NCBI GenBank assembly: GCA_005805305.1
Contig: SYMW01000008.1
Location: 1 to 52,256, forward strand
Length of the DNA: 52,256 nt
Direction: 5' to 3'
Source of the DNA: Verrucomicrobiales bacterium
Lineage (GTDB): Bacteria; Verrucomicrobiota; Verrucomicrobiia; Limisphaerales; F1-80-MAGS106
The position numbers were made by a program, and so were the translations under genes. Below the pieces are notes generated by a model, which was given only the letters and a program-made list of their open reading frames with translations, was not told the DNA's origin and searched no databases. Shown piece by piece: positions 19,044-30,165 of the stretch (position 1 is its first letter; every line of letters starts with the position of its first letter).

Positions 19044-20385
19044 AATGACGGTGTACTTTGCGGATCGCCCGGACCACGCCCCCGATGTATTCCTCGGACA
19101 TGCCCTCATGAACCGTGATCCGCACGCCCGTGGCGAGGATCGCCTCCGCCTCGGGAGTTTCCCATTTCGAATAATCCATGGTCGTGAGGCCAAGATCCTT
19201 GACAGGCCACCGGCCCGCGAAGAATCCGTGCTTTTGAAATACTGGATTGCGATGAAGGGTCGCCGCGATGTAGCCCGCGCCAGCTTCGACACCTTCCGCG
19301 GCCAGCGCCTTGGCGAACTCCGCCCGATCACACCTGAAAGCCTCGGGCCGTAATCGGAAGAAGTAAAACCAAAAACCACATCGATCCTCGGGATGCGTCT
19401 GGGGAGGCAGAATTCCCGCCAAGCCAGCGATGCCCTCGGTCAGCAGAGCGCCCAGCCGCGACCGCTTGACGACGATTCCCTCCAGCCGATCCAACTGGGC
19501 TCCCGCAATGGCCGCCTGCTCTTCCGTCATGCGGTAATTGGTGGCGAATGCTTCGAGCAATCCGCCCTTGACGCGGTCATAGCCCTTGTCTCCGAACCTC
19601 TGAAGCAGAGGCCCATAACGCTCGTCATTGGACGCCACCACGCCTCCGTCACCGCACGTGATGTGCTTCGCTTGCTGCAAGGACCAGCAAGCGATGTGGC
19701 CGAACACTCCAACGGGCTGGCCACGATGCCTCGATCCCCATGCCTGGGCAGCGTCCTCGATCAAGACGAGGCGATGCTTGTCGGCGATGGCTTTCAATGC
19801 TGTCAAGTCGCACGGGTTGCCGCAGAGATGAACCGCGATGATGGCCTTGGTTCGCGACGTGATGCGCCGTTCCACCTGGCCCGGGTCAAGATTGTAAGTG
19901 CTGCCTCCAAGATCCGCAAAAACCGGAACGCCTTGCTGGAACAAGACGCCTATCACGGTTCCGATGTCAGTGATGGGCGACGTGATGACTTCGTCCCCGG
20001 GACCGACGCCCGCCGCGGCCACGGCAATATGCAGTGCGGCGGTTCCCGAGGAGCAAGTCATCACATGTTTCAACGGAGTTGTCATCTGGAAGCGCTCGAT
20101 AAAGCGGGCCGTCTGAGGGCCTTTCCAATAGAAAAGGGAATCCTGCCCCAACAAAGCTTCCAAACGCTGCCGCTCGGGCTCGCCCCATCGCGGGCCCAGC
20201 TTCGCGGGTGGCTTGACGGACTTCTCCCCTCCGTGCAACGCAAGCTTGGACGACGACGCCTCCGCTGGCGCTGCTTCCCCGCGCGCCGCGAGCGCGGCGC
20301 TCGCCAGCGTGGAGGACGAAGCCACGATGAATTCCCGGCGCGACACAGTCTGCCCGGTTGCCGGTTGCCAAGGTTTCTTTTGCAT
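19033..20385 (-). CDS. DegT/DnrJ/EryC1/StrS aminotransferase-family protein with Tat-like signal
   Basis: SRREFIVASSSTLASAALAARGE signal; IEDAAQAWGSRHRGQPVG and LQQAKHITCGDGGVV (PLP lysine region). Confidence 0.85.
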   Translation of the reverse strand: MQKKPWQPATGQTVSRREFIVASSSTLASAALAARGEAAPAEASSSKLALHGGEKSVKPPAKLGPRWGEPERQRLEALLGQDSLFYWKGPQTARFIERFQMTTPLKHVMTCSSGTAALHIAVAAAGVGPGDEVITSPITDIGTVIGVLFQQGVPVFADLGGSTYNLDPGQVERRITSRTKAIIAVHLCGNPCDLTALKAIADKHRLVLIEDAAQAWGSRHRGQPVGVFGHIACWSLQQAKHITCGDGGVVASNDERYGPLLQRFGDKGYDRVKGGLLEAFATNYRMTEEQAAIAGAQLDRLEGIVVKRSRLGALLTEGIAGLAGILPPQTHPEDRCGFWFYFFRLRPEAFRCDRAEFAKALAAEGVEAGAGYIAATLHRNPVFQKHGFFAGRWPVKDLGLTTMDYSKWETPEAEAILATGVRITVHEGMSEEYIGGVVRAIRKVHRHYAV

Positions 20386-20413
20386 CAGCGAAATGGTGTT
20401 TAGGCAAATGCCA

Positions 20414-21328
20414 TCAAAACTCCTGGAGGCGGCGCGCATTCCCGCGCCCGATAGCCCGCATCTGGGCTGTCGTCAGCGCGGATTCCTTAAGTTTGAGCAA
20501 AGCGGACTCAAAATAATACATAGGCGCGTGCGATCCAAAAAGTAATCGATTGACCGGCGCTTGAGCAAGCAGCGCCGCAACGCCTCCAACACCTTCCAGA
20601 GTGGCGATCTCCACCGAAACGTCTCCTGCCGCCATCACATCCAGCAACGGCTTCGCCCTTAGTGTTCGGAGGGCGTTCAGAAGTATTAACCGCAATCCAG
20701 GCACTTGCCGAACCACCCCCGCCAAGGGCGAGGCATCCACCGGCGCTACCCGCATCAACGGGTGCATCATGCGCTCGTCCTCCATCACCAGCGCCAGCTG
20801 CACGATCAACCGCTGCCGCGAGGCTCGCTCGAGCAAACGCGCGAAAACCGGATCTTCTAGCCCGTAACCGTGATAGTTCGGGTGGAGCCGAATCCCTCGC
20901 ATCCGATGCCGTCGAGCACACCGATCCAACTCCTCTTCCCAGTCCGGCAGATTGGGATTGATGGTCCCAAAAGGGATCAACAGTCCACGGCCAAATTCAC
21001 GGCACTGGTCCGCCAGTCTCGCGTTCGCGGCCCCCACATCCTTGTGCAGCACCCCCTCCAACGTCCCGGCCCAAGCCTCCAACACGCCGTTGCGGCGAAG
21101 ACAGTTCGCGAGCTCCTTCGGATCATCGCAACGGACCCGCCGCATGGGCCAATGCCCGAGGCTCACGTTGACATCGATCAAACCCTCCCCGCCCCAGCGC
21201 AGACCATGTACGGGAGCGCCAGGCGCAGCCGACTTCGAGATCGGCACGCCTGCCGCGCCGATCGCTCCTTGCAAAAACCTCCGGCGCGACGTCGACGCCG
21301 ATGGCCACCCGGTGCCGCATGGATTCAT
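20414..21328 (-). CDS. Amidohydrolase-family protein with Tat-like signal
   Basis: SRRRFLQGAIGAAG; GIRLHPNYHGYGLED and IDVNVSLGHWP; amidohydrolase_2-like. Confidence 0.7.
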   Translation of the reverse strand: MNPCGTGWPSASTSRRRFLQGAIGAAGVPISKSAAPGAPVHGLRWGGEGLIDVNVSLGHWPMRRVRCDDPKELANCLRRNGVLEAWAGTLEGVLHKDVGAANARLADQCREFGRGLLIPFGTINPNLPDWEEELDRCARRHRMRGIRLHPNYHGYGLEDPVFARLLERASRQRLIVQLALVMEDERMMHPLMRVAPVDASPLAGVVRQVPGLRLILLNALRTLRAKPLLDVMAAGDVSVEIATLEGVGGVAALLAQAPVNRLLFGSHAPMYYFESALLKLKESALTTAQMRAIGRGNARRLQEF

Positions 21329-22110
21329 GCCGCGCGGCCTTTCTTCGCAAGTATGGGCTCCAGCAGTCGGCGAAGATTGCCGCCCAAAAGCAGTTCGCGG
21401 TCACGGTCACGAATGTCCGCGCCGAAGACTTTCCCGAGCTGCGAGGCAAAACTGCGCCCTCCCGCATCGCTCCCGTACAAAACTCGCCTCGCTCCCAGTT
21501 CTCGGACCGCCATCTCAGTCAATCCCGCCACGGGATCGCCCCCGGCGAGATCCGCGTAAATGTTCGAATGAGGGCGAATGGCACGCAAACCCACCTCCCA
21601 GTCGCCCCCAGAATGTCCGCAGATGAGAGTCGCCGCCGGATGCCGGCTCGCCAGCGCCGCAAGCTCCGCGGGGGTTGATTCTCCCGGCAAGTTTCCTGTG
21701 ACCTTGATCCACGTGTATTGGAACACAACTGCCCGCAGCTCGGTGGCACGCGCGATGATAGGATCCAACGCGCTCGAGGAACAACGCTCCGCCACCCACA
21801 GCTTGACCCCTACCATCGGACCATCACGAACACAGCGGTCGAGCTCGTCCAAACTGGCCTGAAGATGTTTGGGGTTCAGGTAAACAAATCCAAGCAGCCG
21901 GCCGGGATTCGCGCGGACAGCGCGCAAAACCTCGTTGTTGTCTTCCCGCAAGCGCTCGGGTGACGGATCATAAGCGAACTCCATCCCCATGAACACGCAG
22001 AGTCGGGCGATTCCGAGCCGGTCCGCGAATTCCAGCAACCGGCCGGCGCGCGCCTCCGGTGTGTTCCCCGGAACTCCGTTCAAATGGCAATGAAGATCCC
22101 AAATTTCCAT
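21325..22110 (-). CDS. Amidohydrolase-family (TIM-barrel metal-dependent hydrolase)
   Basis: N-terminal IWDLHCHL; GVKLWVAE; LICGHSGGDW; RVLYGSDAGG. Confidence 0.8.
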   Translation of the reverse strand: MEIWDLHCHLNGVPGNTPEARAGRLLEFADRLGIARLCVFMGMEFAYDPSPERLREDNNEVLRAVRANPGRLLGFVYLNPKHLQASLDELDRCVRDGPMVGVKLWVAERCSSSALDPIIARATELRAVVFQYTWIKVTGNLPGESTPAELAALASRHPAATLICGHSGGDWEVGLRAIRPHSNIYADLAGGDPVAGLTEMAVRELGARRVLYGSDAGGRSFASQLGKVFGADIRDRDRELLLGGNLRRLLEPILAKKGRAA

Positions 22111-22163
22111 ATGTCCGCCGCGTGCTCAAACTGACGATGCGAGCCAGCAAAACCCCACTCCAT

Positions 22164-23654
22164 TCAGTCGGCTTTGCGCGGGGGCTGAGGGTTTTGCTCA
22201 CCCGGCCAAACGGGGCGATGCCTCGGGATTTCCGAGCGAAAGTCCCCAAGACTGGACCAGTAAAGCCGCTGGCCCAAATCGACCTCGGCGACAGCAACGG
22301 TTCCCCACTCGCGGGCCTGCGCCACCACGCGGCCTTCTTGATCGTATATCGCCGAGATCATCCAATTCAGCGATGCATCGCTGTAAGTGCTGCTGGCGAT
22401 GAACACGTGATTTTCGCAGGCGCGCGCGGCGGCAAGAAGCGGGTTGCACCCAGCCACCGGAAAAGCGATCACCTCGGCGCCCCGCATGCTCAACTGGCGG
22501 GCAGGCTCGGGAAAAAAACCATCGTAACAAACCATCATTCCTATCCTGCCCAAGGAGGTTTCGAAGACCGGATAATCAACGCCCGGCGTGATCCCGGCCT
22601 CGATCTCGGTGCGGGGCAACGTCACCTTGCGGTATTTTCCGATGAGCCCGCCGTGGGGGCCTATCAGTACCGCCACGTTATAGATCAAATGATTGTCGCG
22701 CTCCACCAATCCCACAACGAGATGAAAGCCATGCTTTCGGGCCAATTCGCCAAAATAAGCCGTCGAAGGCCCCGGAATCGGCTCCGATGCCTGCGCGTAG
22801 CTCAATCCGTTCCCCGTGGCCGTCAGCGTCTCCGGCAAGACGACCAGATCGGCTCTTTTCAGCGCCGCTTCCTCAAGCAAAGGGGCAAACTGCCGGCAGC
22901 TGTCCATGGCCGTATTGCCGTTGCGAGGAATGTAATGAACGGTCGCAAGCCGGACCTTGCGCGCCGGCGGCGGGTGGATCTCCACCAGGGCCACGTCCTG
23001 CCATTCCACGCTCGCATTCGCGGCCCAGCGAAAATGCAACTCGATGATCGCTTTGGCCGCTTTCGCAGGCGCGCGATACACGCCACCCACTTCAGTCCAA
23101 CCCGCCCCGTCCGCCGCTCCATCCGCCGGGTACTCAGGCTCTGCGGCAGGCGCCACGCCGGGCGCGTAACTGATAGCTCCAGGAGCGTCGTGCCGCACCG
23201 GGCGCCCCGCGGCGTCGCGCCAAAGGAGGCGAGCGAGAACGGAGCGCCGGGGCGAAGAAACATTGTCCGCCCGCCGGCGAGCTCGAAATTGGAAGTGCTT
23301 TCCTCCCTCCACAATAAAAGTTCTCTCCCAATGGCCCGCGAGGCCCTCGCGGGAGTCGGATCGAATCACAAGCCCGCCATTGGATGAGGTTTCGAAAAAT
23401 GGCCGTATTTCTTCCCTTGCCGCCACGCCGTGCCAGGCGTTGCTCGCAATGGCCGGTGCCGAGGCGCCACGGCACAGCCCGGAAACCAAAAGCGCCGCCC
23501 AGACGGCCGCCAAAGCCCCCAACGGCATGGCGCTCCGGGATGCCAAAACAACCCTCCGCCTCCCCGGGCAGCCGGGTCCCCGGAGATCCTGCTCGCGAGA
23601 CTTCCCATGATTCAGTGAGTCCTTTGATGACAAATTCATAAGGTCAACCTCCAT
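22164..23654 (-). CDS. Carbon-nitrogen hydrolase (nitrilase superfamily) with N-terminal secreted extension
   Basis: E-K-C triad contexts [29 protein letters not shown]; alternative start 23528 gives signal [19 protein letters not shown]. Confidence 0.85.
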   Translation of the reverse strand: MEVDLMNLSSKDSLNHGKSREQDLRGPGCPGRRRVVLASRSAMPLGALAAVWAALLVSGLCRGASAPAIASNAWHGVAAREEIRPFFETSSNGGLVIRSDSREGLAGHWERTFIVEGGKHFQFRARRRADNVSSPRRSVLARLLWRDAAGRPVRHDAPGAISYAPGVAPAAEPEYPADGAADGAGWTEVGGVYRAPAKAAKAIIELHFRWAANASVEWQDVALVEIHPPPARKVRLATVHYIPRNGNTAMDSCRQFAPLLEEAALKRADLVVLPETLTATGNGLSYAQASEPIPGPSTAYFGELARKHGFHLVVGLVERDNHLIYNVAVLIGPHGGLIGKYRKVTLPRTEIEAGITPGVDYPVFETSLGRIGMMVCYDGFFPEPARQLSMRGAEVIAFPVAGCNPLLAAARACENHVFIASSTYSDASLNWMISAIYDQEGRVVAQAREWGTVAVAEVDLGQRLYWSSLGDFRSEIPRHRPVWPGEQNPQPPRKAD

Positions 23655-25456
23655 AACTCCGCCCCAGACCCAAAGTAAACCGCCCCAGACTCAACGGCGA
23701 ATCCACAGTCGATCCGCTTGGGCGCCACGCCTTGCTCAGTCACTTTCCCATCACGAATATCCACCGTATAAACGGCGCGAGTCGTCAAGCCAACGAGCTG
23801 GTCACCGTGCTGGCCTAGGGAGATTTCAACCTGCGTTCCAGGGAGGGGGTGGGTGGACGCCACCTTCATGCTGCGCGGGTCAAACACGTAAAGCTTGTCT
23901 CCGGCCGTCGTGAAGACTTTTCCACCCGCGGCGACGGTGGCCGCGTAGCTTCGCGCGCCCGTGGCGAGCGGCGCCTCGAAAACATTGCGCCTGACACGGG
24001 GATCGAAAGCGAAAAACACCGCCTCCTTTTCTGTTGATTTTGTTCCACCGCCCCCAAAGTTGCCGCTGCCGCCAAAGATCAAGCCGCTTTCCCTCTCCCA
24101 GGCCAGTGAGACGATGCTTTGATTCGTGATCAAATGTCGATAGTTCTCGACGGTCTTGTTCGATTTTGGATCCCACACTCCCATCGCCCCGCCGAGTTCA
24201 CCATAAGGCGGCTCGCTGCCGATGTAGAGCATCTCATTTGGCCCTCGAATCATGGCGCGAGGCCGCAGATGGCCGTCGCCCACGCCGCCGTGTGAAATTG
24301 GATTGGAATCAGGCCCGGAACCAAACTTCCAAAACGCCTTGGCCGGATCGTACAAGTTCATGATCGCTCCCCCGTAGTAACAGAGGTAAAGTTTCTCCTC
24401 GTGCACTGACATGGAGTAGACCTCCCCTCCCGGCATGCCACCCAAATGCTCGCTCCTCCCCGCGCGCGGATCGAATCGGAACACCTCCAGCGGCATCGCC
24501 GTGCTGCCATAAACACAGCCGCCAGGCCCATTCCCCACCACGAAAATTCGATCTCCAGCACCCGCATATTTGAACCGTCGCTCAACCACCTCCCCCGTGC
24601 GTGGATCTTTCAGCGAAAATCTTCCCCGATCGAAGAACACGACTTCCCGGCCATCTTTGAGTGTTTTCAAGGGCCGTGACGGCGCGGTTTGCACTCGGGC
24701 CACCCTTTCGTCATCCAAACGCATCAAGTTTGTCCCAAACTCGGCATAAACGAGGCCGTCGGCCCGCTTGGAAACGCCAACGGTGCCCCAGCCTGGGGCG
24801 CCCCGCATGCCTTCCGGAAGCACGCTGCGATGAGTTTTCGACGAGGGATCAAACACCACCAAGTCACCCTTCTGAGTCCCGATTCCCACATAGACTTTCC
24901 CATTCGGTCCCACGGCCAAGCTGCGCGCATACATTTCCGTGGGATGCATCCGCCCAAGATCTTCCATCGCTCCGGACCTGGGATCGTAGCGCACCAACTT
25001 GGCTTGCGGATACGTGCAGGCGTAAAGCCATCCATCCGCTCCGACATCATACTGCCACAGGTAGTCCTCCGTCTTGGATGGTTTTCCCACGACCTCGATT
25101 CCTCGGCTCGGCCGTGCCGGATCGAAACGCAGAATCAGGGCTCCATCCCACGTTCCCAGATAAATCCGCTGGTCCGGCCCAACCTCAAACGCCCAAGCGC
25201 CGGGCCCTTCGGGCGCGTCAAACTGCCGGGCTTCTCCGGTGTCAGGATCGACTTGAACGAGAAACAGTGTCCCGCTCAATTGATTGAAATTAAAGTAAAG
25301 CGCCTCCCCCCCGCTTCCATTCGGTCCCACGATGCCACCCATCAATCCTCCCATCCTCACTGGTATGCCCAGAGACTCGAATCGAGGAGCGCTGATCACG
25401 CTGTTCAGGGTGATCAGCCAGGCGGCGAAGAAGCCAACGATGCCAGGGAAGTTCAT
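23636..25456 (-). CDS. Secreted beta-propeller (SMP-30/YVTN-like) hypothetical protein
   Basis: Repeated blade-like phrases ([59 protein letters not shown]). Confidence 0.65.
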   Translation of the reverse strand: MNFPGIVGFFAAWLITLNSVISAPRFESLGIPVRMGGLMGGIVGPNGSGGEALYFNFNQLSGTLFLVQVDPDTGEARQFDAPEGPGAWAFEVGPDQRIYLGTWDGALILRFDPARPSRGIEVVGKPSKTEDYLWQYDVGADGWLYACTYPQAKLVRYDPRSGAMEDLGRMHPTEMYARSLAVGPNGKVYVGIGTQKGDLVVFDPSSKTHRSVLPEGMRGAPGWGTVGVSKRADGLVYAEFGTNLMRLDDERVARVQTAPSRPLKTLKDGREVVFFDRGRFSLKDPRTGEVVERRFKYAGAGDRIFVVGNGPGGCVYGSTAMPLEVFRFDPRAGRSEHLGGMPGGEVYSMSVHEEKLYLCYYGGAIMNLYDPAKAFWKFGSGPDSNPISHGGVGDGHLRPRAMIRGPNEMLYIGSEPPYGELGGAMGVWDPKSNKTVENYRHLITNQSIVSLAWERESGLIFGGSGNFGGGGTKSTEKEAVFFAFDPRVRRNVFEAPLATGARSYAATVAAGGKVFTTAGDKLYVFDPRSMKVASTHPLPGTQVEISLGQHGDQLVGLTTRAVYTVDIRDGKVTEQGVAPKRIDCGFAVESGAVYFGSGAELWRLTL

Positions 25457-25948
25457 TTACGGCGCGCACACCACAGGGGTCACCCCATTCGGCCCCGGGA
25501 CGGCCCATTCATTGACGATCTGACCCGCCTCCGCGGAGTTCATGGGGTGCCAATCCTTGTCTTTCACCCGCCGCACGAACCGATGGGTCATTCCCTCGGA
25601 GCGGCCGATTTGAGGAGTCCCGCCCGTGGCCTGAGCGGTCTCCATTTGCTTTTTGAATTCTGGCGAGTAAATCTCCAAGTAAGCCACCTTGTGGGATGAG
25701 GCGTCGTCACAATTGCCCGTCATAGAAATCACCACGGCCCGAACCCCATCGAGTTCCTCTCCATGAGGGCCTTTGATCGGCGGAATCAAGGTGCGAGGCG
25801 CGGTGAAAAGCTTGCCAGCGCTGACGTCGTAGAAATAGGACTTGTCCGAGACGCCGTCGCCTTCTCGCCAAAAACGCAGGAAGAAAAACCCCGACAACCC
25901 CAGCATCGCCAGAGCCAGCAACAACTTGATCAGAGTCGGCCGCTGCAC
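25457..25948 (-). CDS. Small membrane-anchored hypothetical protein
   Basis: N-terminal TM helix (LIKLLLALAMLGLSGFFFLRF); stop adjacent to the downstream gene start. Confidence 0.6.
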   Translation of the reverse strand: MQRPTLIKLLLALAMLGLSGFFFLRFWREGDGVSDKSYFYDVSAGKLFTAPRTLIPPIKGPHGEELDGVRAVVISMTGNCDDASSHKVAYLEIYSPEFKKQMETAQATGGTPQIGRSEGMTHRFVRRVKDKDWHPMNSAEAGQIVNEWAVPGPNGVTPVVCAP

Positions 25949-25966
25949 AATCCGGTGGCTGGAATT

Positions 25967-26752
25967 TTAGTGCGGGTCGGCCTTGGCCGACCACCAACAC
26001 TCCTCCTTGTTGCAGGGGATGCGCGCTGGATCCAGGAGTGTGGCGCTGCCGTCCGCCAATCCATAATTCGCCTTGCGGTTGTGGCGAACCGCGCCTTTGT
26101 CTCCCTGCGCCAACCGGTTGAAACCCGGCCCATTGACATCGCCCACCTCCTTCCAAATCCACCACCGATCACGCGGGTAAACCCCGAAAACATCGCTATG
26201 CCCATCCCCGAACATCAGGAGCTTGGACGCGGACTCAACGGCCGGCCATCGGCACAGGTTGTCCTCGTAACCCTTGCCCCGCCCAAAAGGGGGAGGCGCC
26301 CCACCCGAGGTCCAATGCACGTTGACCGCCCCAAGGCCGCTCGGAACATCGATTTCTCCAGCCATCAACTGCCCCAGAACCGCCGTGTTGCCCACTTTCG
26401 CCTTCGGCAGCCTGCCGCTCGCATAAACCTCTTCCTTCTCCGTCGGGCAATCGTATAACCGCGGATTCTTCCCCACGTAAGTATAGAGGTGCGCCCGCCA
26501 ACTCGACTCGGCCCCGCCTGGCAGGGAGTCTTGTATGGGTGGAAACCACTCGTTGTTGTCGTCCGCGTAGAGGTGCACTGCCAATCCCAGTTGCTTCTGG
26601 TTGCTGAGGCAAAAGGTTTGCTGCGCCTTCCCCTTGGCCTTGCTCAAGGCTGGCAACAGCATCGAGGCCAGCAACGCGATGATCGCGATCACCACCAGCA
26701 GTTCTATCAGAGTGAACCCTCGAGGCTTCGTGAATCGATTGTTGACGATCAT
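25967..26752 (-). CDS. Prepilin-type N-terminal cleavage/methylation domain protein
   Basis: [35 protein letters not shown]-terminal [23 protein letters not shown] extends to 26878. Confidence 0.85.
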   Translation of the reverse strand: MIVNNRFTKPRGFTLIELLVVIAIIALLASMLLPALSKAKGKAQQTFCLSNQKQLGLAVHLYADDNNEWFPPIQDSLPGGAESSWRAHLYTYVGKNPRLYDCPTEKEEVYASGRLPKAKVGNTAVLGQLMAGEIDVPSGLGAVNVHWTSGGAPPPFGRGKGYEDNLCRWPAVESASKLLMFGDGHSDVFGVYPRDRWWIWKEVGDVNGPGFNRLAQGDKGAVRHNRKANYGLADGSATLLDPARIPCNKEECWWSAKADPH

Positions 26753-27028
26753 GATGTCGCTCTTTCGGTTGCAGTTTTTCAACCCTCGCGCCACGCCATG
26801 GACGATGTGCCCCATCATAAGCTCCGCCCGCGCTTGGCGCAACAGATCGTTTGAGGGTCCCCCTCTCGTTTTCCTCACGTCCAGTGGGAATTGAAAACTG
26901 GGTCAATCTTCAATTCGAATCAACACAACCTTGGCTGCGCGGCAAGGCAGCCCTTCCAGGCATTGCATAGTCACGGCTAAAGATCTTGATCGGATGGCCA
27001 AGCGGGTGCCAAATGAGCCAAGACTTGC

Positions 27029-30000
27029 GTGACTCACAACCTTTGGCTCGTGCGCAGCTTCCTTCCATGGCTCCTCTGCCTTTCGTGGCTCGAATCCACC
27101 GCGGCGGAGTGGCCGGCCGCGCGCGGCGAAGGCGGACGAACCGCAACGTCCTCCTTCGGGCCTCCAGACGCCTTAACCCTCTTGTGGACGCACCCGACCG
27201 GGCCACCCATGCCGGCTTGGCCAATGGAAGCGCGAGGAAGTCTTTGGCAGCGCATCGAGGATCCGATGACTCCCCGGGCATCCGACGATGTGGCCCCGGT
27301 GCCCATCCTGGCGGCGGGTTTGGCGATCTTCGCCACCACTCATGACGAAGTGCGCGCCCTGGATCTCACCACGGGCAGGACACGCTGGCGCTATTTCTGC
27401 GGCGGACCGGTTCGTTTCGCCCCCGCGGCGCAGGACGGCGCTCTCTTCGTGGGATCGGACGATGGTTTCGTCCACGGGTTGGACTTGGCCAGCGGAACGT
27501 TCCGCTGGAAAACCCGCATCGGTCCAGCCTCTCGCCTCGTCGTGGGCAATGGACGTCTGATTAGCCCTTGTCCAATCCGGGCAGGGCTGCTCGTCCACCA
27601 AGGGGTGATCTACATCGCGGCAGGGCTCTTTCCGATCGAAGGCGCTTATTTGGCGGCTCTAGAAACTGTCACCGGCCGAATCCTGTGGCGGCGGCACCTG
27701 GGCAAATCCTCGCCCCAGGGCTATCTCGTGGACGCAGGCTCGGAGATCATCGTGCCTTTTGGCCGCGCCTCGCCCCGGGCTTACACCAAGCGCGACGGCA
27801 GCCCCACGCGCGACATCCCGTCCACGACCGGCACTCTGGCGGTGGTCTCGCAGGATGAAACGCTTTCCGGTCCCGGACCCCGGGGAAACATCCAAAGCGG
27901 CAACCTTCAATCGTCGGGAGCCAAGCTCGTCACCTATCCCGGCCGGCAAATGGCTGTCACTTCCAGGGTGGCGTATCTGGCGAGCGGAAAGGAATTGACG
28001 GCGCTGGACCGCCAGATCCTCCGGGAAAGCCGGGGCGATTTCGAACAGGCGGTGCTTTGGAGAGCGCCCTCCACGGCGTCGGCGTCACTGATCGTGGCTG
28101 GCAACCGAGTCTACGCCGGCGGAGCGGGAAGAATCGAAGTGTTCGAAGCCACCACCGGTCAATCGCTTGATACGTTGAAAGTGTCGGGCATCGCGCACGC
28201 GCTGGCGGCAAACGAAGCGAGCCTCGTCGCCGGCACCAGCGATGGCAGCATCCAAGCATTCCTGGAGCGCCCTCGTCCACCAGTGGCAGAAACGCCAAAA
28301 CCACTCGTGAAACCCGCCGAGAATAGGCGCCGACAAACGCCCCATTGGATCGCGGACCTGCCTTTGCTACGAGGTCTCGCCCTCTGGGCCGGATCCGGAG
28401 ATCCCCTGCCCGACGTGCGCGCCCTGGCGGAGTCCACGGAGCTGCACATCGTGGTCAGGGCAGACCACAGCAACGCCGCAAGCATGCGCCTCCGCCTTGC
28501 CGAGGAGGGCCTGCTGGGAGCTCGCGCCGCGATCGTTGAACTCGACGCCAATGGCGCTTTCCCCGTCGTGGATCATGTGTTCAACCTTGTGGTCGCCGAT
28601 GGTCTCAAGGACGACGAAGCGCTCCGATTATCGTGTCCTGCCCCCTCGGGTATCGTGCTCCGAAACGGTCAAGCGACCCGCCCTCCGACCGAAGCTAAAC
28701 CCGGAACCTGGACTCATCTTTATGGCACTGCAGCGAACCTCTGCGCCTCCGCGCAACGAATGGACGGGTCGCCACGGCTGCAATGGTTTGGGGGGCATGG
28801 ACCGGAGAGGATGCCGGATCGACACACCCGGGGGCACGCTCCCCTCGCTGCGGGCGGTTTGCTGCTCTCCATGGCGGAGAACGCCCTCATCGCCACGGAT
28901 GCCAGAAATGGGACGGTGCGATGGGAATTAGACCTGCCCCATTCCATGCGCTACGCGATGCCCTACGACGCCGGTTACGCCGTTCTCCAGGAGGATGGCG
29001 CCCAAGCCTGCGTGGCCGTGAACGAAGCCCTCTGGATCATCGACACCCGAGCCGGCCGCGTTCGTGACAAAATCCCCTGCCCGCTCCCGGACCAACACTG
29101 GGGCTGGGTTGCCATGGAAGGAACCGCCCTTTACGGCAGCACGTTGCGACCGTCCGCGCCTCGGACCAAGAAAGAGTATGATTTGGTGGATTTAGAATAC
29201 CGGTCTGGCCGCCCCATGGTTTGTTCCAAGAGTGTTTTTAGAACTGGTCTGGAGAACACTCCGCCTCTATGGATTTATGAGGTTCCCGGAGCCCTCGTGA
29301 ACCCAACCCTGAGCGTCTCTCAAGGCCGGATCTATGCCATCGAATCCCGCGGCTCCAAGGCCGCCACAGACCACGCCGGGAGGCTGACGTGCACGGAAAT
29401 CATGGAAGGCGCGTTCGTGATCTGCCTGGACGGAAGGAGCGGGAAAAAGCTTTGGGAACGAGCCCTGCGATGGCCCGAGGCCAAGGACATCCTGGGCCTG
29501 GCGGTCACCGGCGATAAACTGTTGATCTCCTGCGCGCAAAGTGTGGGAACGCAAGCATCCTATCACCTCAAGTGTTGGCGAACCGCGGACGGAGGAGAAC
29601 TATGGCAAGCCAGCTCATTGAATCCCATCCAAGATCTGTTCCACGGACAACAGGTCAAACGGCCAGTCGTGCTGCGAAACCGCGTGGCTTTTGAAAGCGG
29701 CCTTTTCGACCTTGAGACAGGAGCCCGGTGGTCCCCTCCTGGTGCCCCGAAGGATTGGATTCTCTCCCGTCCTGGTCACGCTTGCGGGGGCATGACCGGG
29801 GCAGATGACGGACTCCTTTTCCGGGCCGATAACCCCACTTTCTTTCGATTCACGGATGGAAAATTCACGGCTTTAGCCCCCACACGCCCTGGCTGCTGGC
29901 TCAACATTCTTCCAGTTCAAGGCGGCGTCCTGATCCCCGAGGGCAGCGCGTCGTGCATTTGCGCCTACCCAATCCAGGCTTCCATGGGCTTCGCTTTTTC

Positions 30001-30055
30001 CCCCGAACCGGCGCCCCAACTCCCTGATATTCTTCCTTCCGCCGGGAGGAAGTAG
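27029..30055 (+). CDS. Secreted PQQ-like beta-propeller repeat protein
   Basis: LDLTTGRTRWRYFCGGPV, LDLASGTFRWKTRIG, LDGRSGKKLWERAL blades. Confidence 0.75.
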   Translation: MTHNLWLVRSFLPWLLCLSWLESTAAEWPAARGEGGRTATSSFGPPDALTLLWTHPTGPPMPAWPMEARGSLWQRIEDPMTPRASDDVAPVPILAAGLAIFATTHDEVRALDLTTGRTRWRYFCGGPVRFAPAAQDGALFVGSDDGFVHGLDLASGTFRWKTRIGPASRLVVGNGRLISPCPIRAGLLVHQGVIYIAAGLFPIEGAYLAALETVTGRILWRRHLGKSSPQGYLVDAGSEIIVPFGRASPRAYTKRDGSPTRDIPSTTGTLAVVSQDETLSGPGPRGNIQSGNLQSSGAKLVTYPGRQMAVTSRVAYLASGKELTALDRQILRESRGDFEQAVLWRAPSTASASLIVAGNRVYAGGAGRIEVFEATTGQSLDTLKVSGIAHALAANEASLVAGTSDGSIQAFLERPRPPVAETPKPLVKPAENRRRQTPHWIADLPLLRGLALWAGSGDPLPDVRALAESTELHIVVRADHSNAASMRLRLAEEGLLGARAAIVELDANGAFPVVDHVFNLVVADGLKDDEALRLSCPAPSGIVLRNGQATRPPTEAKPGTWTHLYGTAANLCASAQRMDGSPRLQWFGGHGPERMPDRHTRGHAPLAAGGLLLSMAENALIATDARNGTVRWELDLPHSMRYAMPYDAGYAVLQEDGAQACVAVNEALWIIDTRAGRVRDKIPCPLPDQHWGWVAMEGTALYGSTLRPSAPRTKKEYDLVDLEYRSGRPMVCSKSVFRTGLENTPPLWIYEVPGALVNPTLSVSQGRIYAIESRGSKAATDHAGRLTCTEIMEGAFVICLDGRSGKKLWERALRWPEAKDILGLAVTGDKLLISCAQSVGTQASYHLKCWRTADGGELWQASSLNPIQDLFHGQQVKRPVVLRNRVAFESGLFDLETGARWSPPGAPKDWILSRPGHACGGMTGADDGLLFRADNPTFFRFTDGKFTALAPTRPGCWLNILPVQGGVLIPEGSASCICAYPIQASMGFAFSPEPAPQLPDILPSAGRK

Positions 30056-30165
30056 CCGTTGCCTGAAAACAGCGATCAACGGAATGGCGACGATCACCGC
30101 CCCGCGCTGTTTTAAGGTTTAAGGATGATTCCGAGCGGCTCATCGGCGGTTGATGCCCTGGATCC

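Noticed and set aside
19393-20403. 336-aa plus-strand ORF
   Set aside because: Antisense to the DegT-family gene.
22059-23387. 442-aa plus-strand ORF
   Set aside because: Antisense to the C-N hydrolase; Arg-rich with no motif.
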